Assembly (NCBI RefSeq): GCF_964204645.1
Contig: NC_134031.1
Location: 8,844,501 to 8,908,500, forward strand
Length of the DNA: 64,000 bases
Direction of reading: 5' to 3'
DNA from: Tubulanus polymorphus
Taxonomy: Eukaryota; Nemertea; Palaeonemertea; Tubulaniformes; Tubulanidae
Below the pieces are notes generated by a model. It saw only the letters and a list, made by a program, of their open reading frames with translations. It was not told the origin of the DNA and made no database searches. Each line of letters starts with the position of its first letter. The stretch's first letter is position 1. A program made the translations under genes and the position numbers. Shown one piece after another: positions 45,501 to 56,184 of the stretch.

Positions 45501-47923
45501 AAATCTGATTATCCAGAACTAATTAAAAGTGAATATTATCATTATAGAAATGAAAATGTTTTCAATCATTTTTGTGACTTATTAATCGAGTATGAAATAA
45601 GATTTAGTAAATTATTGAATACAAATATAGAAATTATAATGACAGAAGAAGATGAAGAAGAATTTGAGTTTGCAGATAAATGTTATTATTGTGAAAAGAT
45701 ATTTAATTATAAAGATAAAAAGTAAGAGACCATGATCATTTGAATGGAAAGTTTAGAGGCGCTGCGCATGAGAATTGTAACTTACAAGCTAAGAAAATCA
45801 ATTTTGTACCAGTTATAGTTCATAATCTATCAGGATATGATGCACATTTATTCATCAAACAGTTATGCCATAAAATAGAAGAAATCAATAATGAAATAGA
45901 AATATTAAATTCAAATAGATCAAAAGATAAAATACCAACTTATAAATTTAGAATGTTAGCTAAAACATCTGAGAATTATATATCATTCCACTTTGGTTGC
46001 CTAAGATTTATAGATTCATATAGATTTTTAAATAGTTCATTAGATAACTTATCAAAATCATTAGTTGATGATGAATTAAAGATATTAAAAGAATATTACC
46101 CAAATAATGATGATTTTCAATTAATGAGATATAAAGGCGCAATTCCATATTCTTTCTATAAAAATCATAATGATTTTAACATAACTGAATTATTGAAAGA
46201 ACAATTCTATGATGAATTAAAAAATGAATATGTCAAAGATGAAGTATATAATAGAACATTGAATATTTGGAATCATTTTGGAATGAAAAATCATGGGCAA
46301 TTAGTAGATATATATTTAAAATCAGATGTATTATTATTAACCGATATATTCGAAAGGTTTAGAGATGTAAACCTAAAATATTTTAACATTGATCCTTGTC
46401 ATTGTTATTCATCACCAGGTTTAACATGGGATTGTGGATTAAAATTTACAGATATAAAAATGGATTTGTTAACAAATATAGATCAATTACTATTATTTGA
46501 AAAATCTATAAGAGGAGGAGTTTCAGGTGTATTAGGTGATAGGTATTTCAATGTAAATGATAACCCTGGATATAAGTTATTATATATAGATGCAAATAAT
46601 TTGTATGGTTGGGCAATGATGGAACCACAACCTTATGGAGTATTTGAATCAACTGAAGTTTTACAGAATGAAAATAATGATAAATTTGATTGGAAGAAAA
46701 GAATCCTAGATATTGCAGATAATTCAGATACTGGTTACTTCTTTGTTGTAGATTTAGAATATCCTGAAGATAAAAAATTTAAATCTAGAAATCTAGCTTA
46801 CTGCCCCGAACATAAAACCGTAACTCATGAAGAATTATCAAATTACCAAAAAAGAATTAAACCCGAAAATCATATTCATACAGAAAAGTTAATGGTAACT
46901 CAGGAAGATAAATATAATTATGTAGTACATTATAGAATGTTAAAGTTTTATTTGAATCAAGGAATGATCCTAAAAAAAGTACATAGATATATTTCATTTT
47001 GACAATCTAAGTGGTTAGAAAAATATATAGATTTTAACACCAAACAGAGAACTAAAGCTAAAACTGATTTCGAAAAAGATTTCTTCAAGTTGATGAACAA
47101 TGCATTCTATGGTAAGACTTGTTAAAATATTAGAAATAGAAATGATATTGAGTTAGTTAGTAATGGTAAAAGAATTAGACATTTACAATCATATCCTAAG
47201 TTTTTAGGTAACAGAATATTTGATGAAAATTTAGCTGCAGTTAAGATGAGAAGAACATCAATGAAATTTAATAAACCAATCTATGATGGATATTCAGTTT
47301 TAGAATTATCAAAATTACTAATGTATGAATTCTATTATAATATATTACAACCACTTTTTGGAGAAAAACATATAGAAATCTTATATTTTGATACCGATTC
47401 TTACATATTAAAGATAAAAACTGATAACATAACTGATGATTTAAAAACATTAAAACATCATTTTGATTTCAGTAATTATCCAAAAAATCATGAATTGTTT
47501 AGCAATGATAATAAAAAAGTTCCCGGTAAATTCAAAGATGAATTAGGTGGTGAAGAAATGATTGAATTCATCGGTATTAGATCTAAAATGTATTCATATA
47601 AAACTAAAGAACATGAAGCTAAAAAGTTAAAAGGAATAACTAAAAGTGTAGTAGAAAAGAATATTCATTTCAAAGATTACATCAATTGTATATTCAATGA
47701 AGAAGTTAGAAAACATAAGATGAGATGTATAAGATCTGAAGATCATGAAATGTTTATTGAAGAAATTGAAAAGATAAGTCTAAACCCATTTGATGATAAA
47801 AGATATATTTTAGATGATGGAATTCATACAGTTGCTTATGGTTGTAATTTAGATGAATACTTAAAATTTAAAAGAGAAGAAACAAAAGAGAACGAGATAA
47901 TGAAAAGAATTCTAACGTGTTAA
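42572..47923 (+). pseudogene. polB: Protein-primed type B DNA polymerase of P2 (near full length, broken)
   Basis: N-terminal exon-like part (42,572-43,271): two C2H2 fingers (YYCPTCNINIDKSQKARH, YKCDTCNQSFSDKIYYNEH). After a 1.3-kb insertion: EEKYFEGSGLIFDEIIF, SSYIKLPFKTNAVINVQNED, CFLWAIISCLHP, finger CRKCLHRFSNESALLNH. The exonuclease follows (FVIYGDFESLN, VHNLSGYDAHLF), then motifs A (LLYIDANNLYGWAMM), B ([12 protein letters not shown]) and C (LYFDTDSYILK). Frameshifts near 45,118 and 45,723; a TGA at 47,000 and a TAA near 47,122. No intein at DTDS. Treating the finger ORF as the polB N-terminus is inference. Confidence 0.85.
43275..44565. mobile_element. DNA-transposon-like insertion in polB
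   Basis: Higher-GC DNA separating the finger part of polB from the rest. Near the ends are inverted copies of AAGCGCACAGC (43,301-43,311 and 44,547-44,557). Just inside the right end is CTCGCGCCTTCGGCGCTCGC, a hairpin. No transposase frame is seen, so it is non-autonomous. Borders are approximate. Confidence 0.5.
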
Positions 47924-47952
47924 TCAAATTTTAATAAAAATATGTATTATAA

Positions 47953-48306
47953 ATGGAGAGTAAACAAACACACAGTGAGAACAACAAATTATTTCTAGAT
48001 AGAATTAAAGATATCACAAATGTAAAATCTGTAGATTATAAATTCAAAAAGTTAACAGAATTAACAATCCATAAGAAATATCTAATTACAAATATTGATA
48101 CAGTTACTAATAACTATGGAGATAAATTAGTTATACACTTAGAATATGAAGGATTAAAAGGAAATACACATAAATTCAGAACATATTTACCGGATAGATT
48201 TCATAGATTATCAAGTGAAGACTTAGAAGAATTATGTTCTGGTGATTTCTATTTCGTATACAAAGGTAAGAATGAAAAGGGGCACAATGAAATAGATTTC
48301 GAATAA
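47953..48306 (+). CDS. Polinton small protein M (P2)
   Basis: An intact 117-residue frame 29 bp after polB. Pattern: LTIHKKYLITNI, NNYGDKLVIHLEYEG, FRTYLPDRFHRLSSEDL, FYFVYKGKN. A small beta-barrel (OB-like) protein is my inference. It differs from P1b by three extra codons. Partner of polB by position. Confidence 0.6.
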   Translation: MESKQTHSENNKLFLDRIKDITNVKSVDYKFKKLTELTIHKKYLITNIDTVTNNYGDKLVIHLEYEGLKGNTHKFRTYLPDRFHRLSSEDLEELCSGDFYFVYKGKNEKGHNEIDFE

Positions 48307-48323
48307 GAAAATATGTAAAATAA

Positions 48324-49019
48324 ATGGTAGAATTAAAAGAATACAGGATATTTGTTGATTCTAGAAGGCTTACAAATTATAAATCTCATAATTTACTAGT
48401 TCAATTAGATAGAGAATTCAAGAATTGTGTAGATTTAAAATTAGTTAATATAAGTTTATGTAATTCTTTTTACAATGTATCGGATAAAACTATTGAACAT
48501 AGAGTCTTTTTAATTCATGATAGAAATAAAAGTAAATGGTTTCATCTTTATCTTAAACCAGGATTATATAATTTAGAAACATTAGCTCAAGAAATTAATA
48601 AAAGAGCTCGGTTGAAAATGGGTGCATCTGCTGGATTTGGATTAAGACTGATTAAAAGTGATAGCTCTGATAAAATAAGAATAAAATTAGGTAATGAAGA
48701 TCAACATCAATTTCTAGTTACAAAACCTTTAGCTAAAATTTTAGGAATAACCCCAGATGTAAGGATACGCAATGCTGATGCTACACCAAATATAATGCCT
48801 TTTACACACTTTTATATTTATTGTAATTTAATCGATCCTACAAAAACATTCGAAGCAACTAAAGATATAACTTGTAATTCTGGTTTACTAAACATTTTAC
48901 CATTGAAGAATGTTAAAGAATTTGGAACGCAAATAAATTATAATTTAACAGAATGTGATTTCAAACCATGCATTCCTAAATTTAATAATTTTAAATTAGA
49001 AATCATAATGGATACTTAA
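48324..49019 (+). CDS. Minor capsid (penton-type) candidate X
   Basis: Intact, 231 residues. A beta-rich pattern typical of the single jelly-roll minor capsid proteins of Polintons and adintoviruses: VDLKLVNISLCNSFYNV, FHLYLKPGLYNLETLAQEIN, IRIKLGNEDQHQFLVTKPLA, ILGITPD, FTHFYIYCNLIDPTKTF, NSGLLNILPLKN. It would sit at capsid vertices (family knowledge, assigned here by pattern and position only). P1a and P1b copies are fused to L by a deletion. The start is in GTAAAATAAATGG. Confidence 0.6.
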   Translation: MVELKEYRIFVDSRRLTNYKSHNLLVQLDREFKNCVDLKLVNISLCNSFYNVSDKTIEHRVFLIHDRNKSKWFHLYLKPGLYNLETLAQEINKRARLKMGASAGFGLRLIKSDSSDKIRIKLGNEDQHQFLVTKPLAKILGITPDVRIRNADATPNIMPFTHFYIYCNLIDPTKTFEATKDITCNSGLLNILPLKNVKEFGTQINYNLTECDFKPCIPKFNNFKLEIIMDT

Positions 49020-49074
49020 TTGATTTAAATAATTTCCCTGTAATTTATGAATTAGTTATAAGATGTATAGAGTA

Positions 49075-49094
49075 ATTTTTTCACTATATAAATG
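49075..49094 (+). promoter_or_regulatory. T-run/TAAATG start motif before L
   Basis: ATTTTTTCACTATATAAATG: T6, 5-6 nt, then TATAAATG with the ATG as start codon. Layout resembles poxvirus late promoters. Confidence 0.4.
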
Positions 49095-49439
49095 AATATA
49101 ACTGTTGGACCGAGTATATGTTTTGGGTTTGATTTTAAACGTGAGAAAGAAATGAGAATTAAACTAAATGATGTAATTACTGATATAAAAAGTAAATCAT
49201 TTAACAATGCATCAATGATTAATAAAGAAAATTATAATATAGAAAAAGTAATTGATTTAATTAAATCACCTTTAGAATATTATGAATTAAATGAAGATGG
49301 AATTATTGATGATATTAAAAACATATTAACCAAAATATATGATAATCATAAAAGTAGTAATGAAATAAATGTTGAATTAATCATCACTAAGATAACTAAA
49401 TATTTTGAAGATAGTAATTTTTTTTGGATAAATAAATGA
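49092..49439 (+). CDS. Polinton protein L, unknown
   Basis: 115 residues, helical and polar: GFDFKREKEMRIKLNDVITD, then NYNIEKVIDLIKSPLEYYEL and a tail ending FFWINK. No family is recognised. Its stop overlaps the start of K by 4 bp (ATGA). It is the only complete copy in the window; P1 copies lack the first third. It starts from ATTTTTTCACTATATAAATG. Confidence 0.5.
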   Translation: MNITVGPSICFGFDFKREKEMRIKLNDVITDIKSKSFNNASMINKENYNIEKVIDLIKSPLEYYELNEDGIIDDIKNILTKIYDNHKSSNEINVELIITKITKYFEDSNFFWINK

Positions 49440-49657
49440 GTGATAATAAGTGGATAATAACTGGATTATATAATGGAGCCTTACTATCAGTTGGAACTGT
49501 TGGTTATTCAATGGTATTAAAAAAAGTATTCAAAATGGGAAGTGTTAATGTTGGTAGATTTGATATAAATGATATTTTAAAATTAACATTAGCAGTAACT
49601 TTATCTAATTTAACTATTGATTATTTAGAAAAACAAAAATATATTCCTCCCGTATGA
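49436..49657 (+). CDS. Polinton small protein K (P2)
   Basis: 73 residues, intact, with two hydrophobic stretches as in P1. It differs from the two identical P1 copies at a few positions (for example VLKK, VGRF), in line with P2 being a more distant copy. Preceded by AATTTTTTTTGGATAAATAA. Confidence 0.65.
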   Translation: MSDNKWIITGLYNGALLSVGTVGYSMVLKKVFKMGSVNVGRFDINDILKLTLAVTLSNLTIDYLEKQKYIPPV

Positions 49658-49681
49658 ATGCGTAATTATTTTACTAAATAA

Positions 49682-50104
49682 ATGGCTTCTGCTGCTGTAA
49701 CTATTATAGGATCGGCAATTGTTAACGCTTTGGCATTTACTGGTGGTAGTTATTTATTCAAGAAAATTGATGAAAATGGTTCATTATCAGAACAAAAAAG
49801 ACATAACTTAGCATCAGAGGAATACAATAAAGCTGCAGAAGAATATAGAGAAAAGAGACAAAATTATATGGATTACATCAATAAAGAATTAACTTATCAG
49901 AATATTTCACATAGAGATTTTCAATCAGTTGATGATGCAATGAGTTTATATAACGCGGTAACAAATAAAGAAAAATTACATCTATACAAACCTAAATTAT
50001 CAGATTATTATACCCCAAGTAATGAACAGAAGAAATATGAAATAATTTGGATTTTAGGTGGAACAGTTATTGTTATATTTGTTGCTTATAAGTTTACTAA
50101 TTAG
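49682..50104 (+). CDS. Polinton protein J (P2, intact)
   Basis: 140 residues: an N-terminal hydrophobic segment (TIIGSAIVNALAFTGGSYLF), a coiled-coil middle (QKRHNLASEEYNKAAEEYRE), and a C-terminal membrane segment (EIIWILGGTVIVIFVAYKF). It is the only unbroken copy of three. The NALAFTG...RHNLA pattern is typical of a conserved Polinton protein of unknown role (family memory). A virion membrane or vertex role is only a guess. Confidence 0.7.
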   Translation: MASAAVTIIGSAIVNALAFTGGSYLFKKIDENGSLSEQKRHNLASEEYNKAAEEYREKRQNYMDYINKELTYQNISHRDFQSVDDAMSLYNAVTNKEKLHLYKPKLSDYYTPSNEQKKYEIIWILGGTVIVIFVAYKFTN

Positions 50105-50127
50105 TAATTTTTTTTGCTAAATAAATG
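50105..50127 (+). promoter_or_regulatory. T-run/TAAATG start motif before I
   Basis: TAATTTTTTTTGCTAAATAA directly before the ATG. The same 20 nt precede the P1b copy at 15,336, the clearest case of the motif. Confidence 0.45.
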
Positions 50128-50559
50128 GATGATAAAGTTGATAATATTGATACTATTCCTCATGATATAAATAAAACTAAATTAAAAACATATTTAGAAA
50201 AACAAATATTAGAATTTGAAAGTGACTTAAAGATAAAAAAGAAAAAATATTTAAAAAGTAAAATTATATATTATTTGATTATAAGTGGTTCGGTTACAAT
50301 TAGTTCTGTAATAACATTTCTAGCAATATTCAGCCAATTAACACCTTTAGCTATATCAATTGGTGTGTTAAGATTAAGTTCAAGTGTTTTAACTGGTATA
50401 AGTTCACAATTAAATATAAAAAGTAATAAAGAAAAAATTAAAACTAATATAAAAGAAATTAATAAATTGAAAAATACACTAGATTATATAATAAGTTTAA
50501 ATGGTCATATAACAGTTGAAGAACAAGATAAATTATTAAAAGAATTAATAAATTATTAA
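50125..50559 (+). CDS. Polinton small membrane protein I (P2)
   Basis: 144 residues, intact: a basic helix, two hydrophobic segments (YYLIISGSVTISSVITFLAIF and LAISIGVLRLSSSVLTGI), then a second Lys-rich helix. Same layout as in P1a. No family is recognised; likely a two-pass membrane protein. Confidence 0.65.
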   Translation: MDDKVDNIDTIPHDINKTKLKTYLEKQILEFESDLKIKKKKYLKSKIIYYLIISGSVTISSVITFLAIFSQLTPLAISIGVLRLSSSVLTGISSQLNIKSNKEKIKTNIKEINKLKNTLDYIISLNGHITVEEQDKLLKELINY

Positions 50560-50575
50560 TTTTTTAATTATATAA

Positions 50576-51971
50576 ATGGCAGATAGTTTTCCAAAAGCTT
50601 TCCAATATAATAAATCAATTAAATGTAATATTCCAGCAATAGATTTTAATAAAGATATTTCATATAGAAATGAAGTTTTAAATTCATTAATTGATTTATA
50701 TATTTATGTTACTGAAAGTAATAATTTTCATGTAAAGATGGAAAATATATTCAATGTTTATGAAATTAATTTTGAAAAAGAATTAAGTAAAGCAAAATTA
50801 TGGATGTTAAAATCAAATATGCAATTCTGGCAAAACCAATTAAATTTGCTGTTTATTGCGCAACAACAGGATGCGGAATAAGTTGGAATGATCCTTTAAA
50901 TAAACCAAGTTTACCATTGATATTATCATTCTTTAGATTTCATACATACTTTCAAATAATATTAATATTAAATGAATTAGAGTGTCCTTTACCAGGGTCT
51001 AGATATTTTAAAGAATTAGATAATAACGTTGATTTATCAAAGTATTATAAAATATGTAATGAATTTAATATAGATATAAATAATTCTGATTTTAGATCAA
51101 AGATGGGAACAATTACAGGGGGAGATTTATCTAAAGTAGAGAAAGCTTTGGATGCAATGAATAATTCATCATTTCCAATCGGAGGTTTTTATGTCCCTTA
51201 TACTAAAGAATATAGAAAAGAAATAAAAAATACAAACTCAAAAACGTTTAAATGGAATGAAATACCAAAATATTATATTTATATCAAACAACAACAAAAT
51301 AATGATGGTTGGATTAATTTTATTTTAGAAAATAGTGAAGGTTTTACTAAAGCTGGAATACAAAGAATAAATCAATCAATTAGAACTTATTTGATATTCT
51401 AGGTGCGCAAGTTGAAACAAGATCCCCAATAATTGGAAATTTAAATACATCATTTGATACACAAAAACAATTCAAAGTATTATTTGAAGATTCAATTCAT
51501 AATGATAAAAATAGATCGAAACCGGAAAACATTGCAAGATATCAAAATTATTTAGATAAATCACATATCAGATTAAATTATTGTATAGGCCCTAATCTAT
51601 TAATTATTTCTAATGATTTAGTATTAAAGATGGGAAACATAATTGGTTATAATAATCTAATTAAAACTGCAACAATAAATAATTCATTTGGATTGAATGA
51701 TATAAATAAAAAGATTATTACTGCTCCAAAATTAATGGAAGGTGAAAAAAATAAAAAACACATTCAATCAACAGAAACTAAAACTAAGAATATTAAATTG
51801 GATAATGATTCCAAAATAAAAGATTACAATATATCAGAAGATATAAAAACTGATAATATTCACCATGATATAATTAAAATAAATGATGATAATAAATCCC
51901 ATGAAAATACTAAATTGGCTATAACTTGTATAGGAATTGTAATCGGAGGAATATTATATTTTAAATTTTAA
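50576..51971 (+). pseudogene. Polinton conserved protein H (P2, broken)
   Basis: The same landmarks as the P1b copy (CATTGCGISWND, FRFHTYFQIILILNELECPLPG, GWINFILENSEGFTKAG, FDTQKQFKVLFEDSI). A frameshift lies near 50,860 and another near 51,400. It has a longer middle (GGDLSKVEKALDAMNN) and a longer tail (ENKKHIQST region) than P1b, so P1b H is internally shortened. No 27-bp insert near 51,840. Confidence 0.75.
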
Positions 51972-51990
51972 TTTTTTTATTATGTAAATG
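51972..51990 (+). promoter_or_regulatory. T-run/TAAATG start motif before G
   Basis: TTTTTTTATTATGTAAATGG: T7, a short spacer, then GTAAATG. A similar motif precedes H (TTTTTTAATTATATAAATGG at about 50,560). Confidence 0.4.
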
Positions 51991-52649
51991 GCAGAAGGTG
52001 GGGAAGATATTCCATTGGATCCTTTTGGTGACACCCCCGGTATAACTGATGAACAACAACCTGATTTTAGTGAAACAAATTTTAACGATGGTAATGAGCC
52101 AGGATATAATACTAATTTAGGTGAAGATGATGATTATGATGTAATTAATTCCGAATTACGTGAAAATTTAAATGAAATTAAAATTAAAATAACAGGTGTA
52201 GTTGTAAACGAAATATTGCCAAAAGATGTAATAGATGAAATTGGTTCAGAAGGTGTTGTAGAACAAATTTTAAAAGATGACCCATTTTTCATGAATAATT
52301 TAGAATTTAAAAATGATGCATGGTATTATAATGTTGAATTAAATAACAAAAATGTATCAATTCAATTATCTAGAATGGGTCAAGAAAATATGTATGAACC
52401 TGTAATGTTAGCAAGATCTACAATTGAACATTCAAAAGGTGGCACAGAATTTCTCAGAATTATATGGAATGCAATCGATAGAATAAATAAAGAAAAACAA
52501 ATTCCTAAAATTGATATAAACAAATATTCACCATTTAAAAATCCAAATTTAAATCCTCCTGATTTTGATCCAGAAATGGAAGAATATGGAGATCGATCAG
52601 ATAGATTAAGATCTTCAACACCAGAAACATCGAGAAGAGACACTCAACA
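51988..52649 (+). pseudogene. Polinton protein G, N-terminal part (truncated by Penelope element)
   Basis: Starts MAEGGEDIPLDPFGDTPGITD, then a folded-looking part (VVNEILPKDVIDEIGSEGVV, DAWYYNVELNNKNVSIQLSR) missing or degraded in P1, and SSTPETSRRDTQH where the Penelope-like element begins. The coiled coil and hydrophobic C-domain are lost. Confidence 0.72.
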
Positions 52650-52858
52650 CTGATTACTTGAATTAGTCTCTTTGTCTCTGGATTGTATATATATCTCATA
52701 ATTTCTGTTTTATCTCATTATTCCTGAAGATGACTATTAGGATATAGTCGAAACGTTGAAATATACTACTATCTCGAAGTTTCATTTTCGGACTTTTTAT
52801 TATCATTGTGGGATTCTCTCCTCATCGCGTCAACACGGATATTGTGTTCTACCTATCG
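52650..52858 (+). repeat. Penelope left terminal direct repeat (pLTR)
   Basis: Begins CTGATTACTTGAATTAGTCT and ends TTGTGTTCTACCTATCG. Carries CTGAAGAT, a 6-bp stem (GACTAT/ATAGTC) and GAAACG, a layout like the hammerhead ribozymes known from such repeats. Confidence 0.9.
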
Positions 52859-52863
52859 TGATC

Positions 52864-55262
52864 ATGCTACCCACGGATCGAAATATCGTATTAAAATTCT
52901 TCTTCTTCACGTTCCCGTACCTCGTCGCTAGCTTCCGAAATTATGAGAAATGCTATATCAAATCCAGGACTGCCAAAAGTAAAGTCAAGTTCCTTCAGGA
53001 GTGTTATGCCGAAAAAGTGGTTCCGCGATCACTTTCTTGGATTTGGAAATACGACTCCAGCTCTGCGTTTCCACCCGAAGCTAACAAGCAACTCAAATTC
53101 GCTATAGATCGTGCTAAGGAAGACTGTAACTATCAGTTCTACAAATTCCGTCAATCTCAAAATTATTTGAAGTCACACGTACCGGACCTATTCCTCTGGA
53201 AATCGCTCTCCACTATTGTTCAAGGCTCTGGAAAATATCATCAGCACAGAAAGTCCGTGGATCTTACCAACCAACTGAATAAACTCATTGATTCCAGCCC
53301 TTGGACTAGATTTAGCAACACCGAAAACATAGTAAATTTGTCTTCAACCACGTTATCTTCTACTCAGTGTCAACTTCTCGGCTACGGTTTGAATTTTTCT
53401 CTTCCTCATCAAGATAAATATGTTTTAGACTTTGTCACCCAATTGGAATATCGCAAATCATCTCCAAACAGTTTGGACTATAACTTTATATTCATGAATC
53501 TACAGGCTATATGCGATCAACTCAACAGGAACCTTTTTGAATATCTACCTCGTCGATTTCGGCTCGCCCTCCAAGAACTACGGAAGTTAAAGACTATTAA
53601 AATATCTAAGGCTGATAAAGGTGGCAAGATTGTGATTTTAGATCTGGATAATTATAATGTTAAAATGCAATCTCTCTTGGATAATCCTGGTGTTTATAAG
53701 AAACTTAAATCGAATCCTCTTCCTCGTATGCAAGCTAATTTCAACAGAAGTCTTTCGGATATTATTAAACGTTTCCCCTCCGCTAAAGAAACTCTGAATA
53801 AGTTCCATTCACGTCTTCCCTCTTTACCATATATCTATGGATTGCCTAAAATTCATAAAGATAATGTTCCACTGCGCCCTATAGTCTCCAATTGTAATTC
53901 TCCTACATACCGGTTATCTAAATTTCTCGCGAAACAGTTATCTCCGGTGCTCGGTTCGTTCTCTCCGTCGCACCTTCGCCATAATCAACACTTACTTGAA
54001 CGTATTAAGAATATTATCCCTGGCAACGACAAATTTATATCATTTGATGTTACTTCCCTTTTTACCAATGTTCCTCTTGGACCTACTCTTGATTTCTTAA
54101 AACGCAGATTACCATCACTTAACATTAACTTCGGCATTCCTACGGATTGTATCATCGACCTTATCTCTATTTGTACGACGGACTCCTTTTTTGAATTCAA
54201 CAATTGTTTTTACGAACAGACATTCGGTATCGCTATGGGAAATCCTCTTAGTCCTATTCTAGCTAATTTATTCCTAGAACATGTTGAATCTCAAATATTG
54301 CCTCTTTACACTGATATTCACCCTAAAATCTGGCTCAGATATGTTGACGATGTTCTGGCTTTGGTTCCCTTTGACTTCAATGTTGATAACTTTCTTATAT
54401 ATTTAAACTCCCTTTACCCGTCTCTGGCTTTTACGTATGAATGGGAATCTAATAGTAAAATACCTTTTCTGGATGTTTTGATTTTTAACTGTGGATCCTT
54501 TTTGAAATTCGCGGTTTATAGGAAACCTACCAACGCTGAATCCTACCTCCATTACTTCTCTTTTACTTCTCCGGATATTAAACTCGGTTTAGCTCAAGGA
54601 TTATTTCTTCGCGCTTTGAGAATTTGCGACCCCTCATTTCTACCCGATGAAATTCACCATATTAACCAATCTCTCAAAAAACTTGCCTACCCCGATTTCC
54701 TATTGAAAAAAGCTCTACTTAAAGCTCGTACTACGCATTTTAGAAATAACAACCTTAGAACTCCTACGTTGGCTACCGATAAACAGCCAATCATTGTACC
54801 GTATGTACCTTTCCTCGAGAATTCTAAAGTTTCTCTTCGGTCACTAAATAAACAACTTATCTTTAAATACAATAATAAACTTAGTAACATATTGATTAAC
54901 AACAAACCGAAAACCGAATCCCTAAACTGTGGAATTTATAAAATACCTTGTAAAGTTTGCGACAAAGTATATATAGGAGAAACAGGTATCTTAATCAACG
55001 CATAAAAGAGCATAAATTAGATGTAAAAAACTTTAAACCTGAAAGCGGAGTTGCTAGTCATGTTTTTCAGACTTCACACAATTTTGATTTTGCTAATGCT
55101 GAATTAGTTTACCCTTGCAGCGATAAAACTAGAAGACATATTTTGGAATCTGCATTAATTATGGAAAATTCGAACAACGTTGTAAACCTTAACAATGGTT
55201 TTTCACCCCATAATAAACTTATATCAAAATTCCTCTGTAAACTGGTTAAACTCAACACTTGA
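52864..55262 (+). pseudogene. Penelope-like reverse transcriptase with GIY-YIG endonuclease (one frameshift)
   Basis: RT blocks: KADKGGKIVILDLDNYN, LPYIYGLPKIHKDNVPLRPI, FISFDVTSLFTNVPL (first catalytic Asp), FGIAMGNPLSPILANLFLEH, WLRYVDDVLAL (catalytic YVDD). The endonuclease starts CGIYKIPCKVCDKVYIGET. A single frameshift near 54,985 then moves to LNQRIKEHKLDVKNF and HILESALIMENSNNVVNLN, ending at 55,262. The first ATG after the left repeat is at 52,864. Apart from the shift it looks complete (about 800 residues). Confidence 0.92.
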
Positions 55263-55504
55263 TTTCCCCTTTGATTATTTGTTATTTGTTCTCTCATCAA
55301 TTTCGTCTCTGACTTAACTTGTATTCACCTTTGTTTTAATTTAAGTGCCCCCTAGTTTGTCTTTCTTTTTACTACTGACTTTAAGTTTCATTTATATTTA
55401 TACTCACTATTGTTGTTTATAATCACCCCTTAGTTTGCTTCCCTTTAATCTATTTTAGCGTGTAACTGTTTCTTCGTTAATTTTTCCTTTAGTTTGTATC
55501 ATCT

Positions 55505-55713
55505 CTGATTACTTGAATTAGTCTCTTTGTCTCTGGATTGTATATATATCTCATAATTTCTGTTTTATCTCATTATTCCTGAAGATGACTATTAGGATAT
55601 AGTCGAAACGTTGAAATAAACTACTATCTCGAAGTTTCATTTTCGGACTTTTTATTATCATTGTGGGATTCTCTCCTCATCGCGTCAACACGGATATTGT
55701 GTTCTACCTATCG
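55505..55713 (+). repeat. Penelope right terminal direct repeat (pLTR)
   Basis: The second copy of the 209-bp repeat; it differs from the left one at GAAATAAAC versus GAAATATAC. Polinton integrase sequence starts right after it. Confidence 0.9.
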
Positions 55714-55809
55714 AGATTTAATTTTATTCCATAATTCTGAAACGTTAGAATATGATACTTCACTCTCTGGGTTATGATATAACTCTCTTAAATATTGTTC
55801 TTTTTTCAT
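55714..55809 (-). pseudogene. Integrase N-terminal stump (P2 first right arm)
   Basis: Only about the first 30 codons remain (MKKEQYLRELYHNPE and NVSELWNKIKS region), cut by the Penelope element. Confidence 0.85.
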
Positions 55810-55815
55810 CTTCTT

Positions 55816-56184
55816 TTAATCCATTAATAATAATTTAGATTTAGTTTCAATGACTTTATGATTTGACTTATTTTCTGGTATGATAGGTTTATTATCATTG
55901 GAATCATCTTTTTCATCAGATTTGAATTTTGATTTATATATTACACCAGATAATATAATAACTGTTACTAATCCAATTGTAATATATAAGTTATTATTAC
56001 TTCCAGCATTAGAAGAATTAGATGGATTATTATTTGAATCAATATCAGATAAAGTCTGTGATTCATTTATATCAGTTAATTTCTTTTTCTTAGCCTTTTT
56101 TAATTCTGCAGATCTTTTACCTAATTCTCTTGCCCATTTAATTTGTTTTTCAGATCTAGCCTTTTTCTTAACGCCATCACTCAT
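55816..56184 (-). CDS. Polinton protein C (P2, first arm)
   Basis: An intact 122-residue copy, closest in layout to P1a (GVKKKARSEKQIKWAREL, one membrane segment). Unknown function. Confidence 0.65.
   Translation of the reverse strand: MSDGVKKKARSEKQIKWARELGKRSAELKKAKKKKLTDINESQTLSDIDSNNNPSNSSNAGSNNNLYITIGLVTVIILSGVIYKSKFKSDEKDDSNDNKPIIPENKSNHKVIETKSKLLLMD

Larger units (their letters stand above)
52650..55713 (+). mobile_element. Penelope-like retroelement with terminal direct repeats
   Basis: About 3.06 kb. Direct repeats of 209 bp at both ends differ by about one base, so the insertion is recent. It has one RT frame plus a GIY-YIG endonuclease domain, the mark of Penelope-like elements. 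It lies exactly where P2 jumps from G to the first codons of the integrase, so the MCP, E and ATPase segment is gone. Confidence 0.92.
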
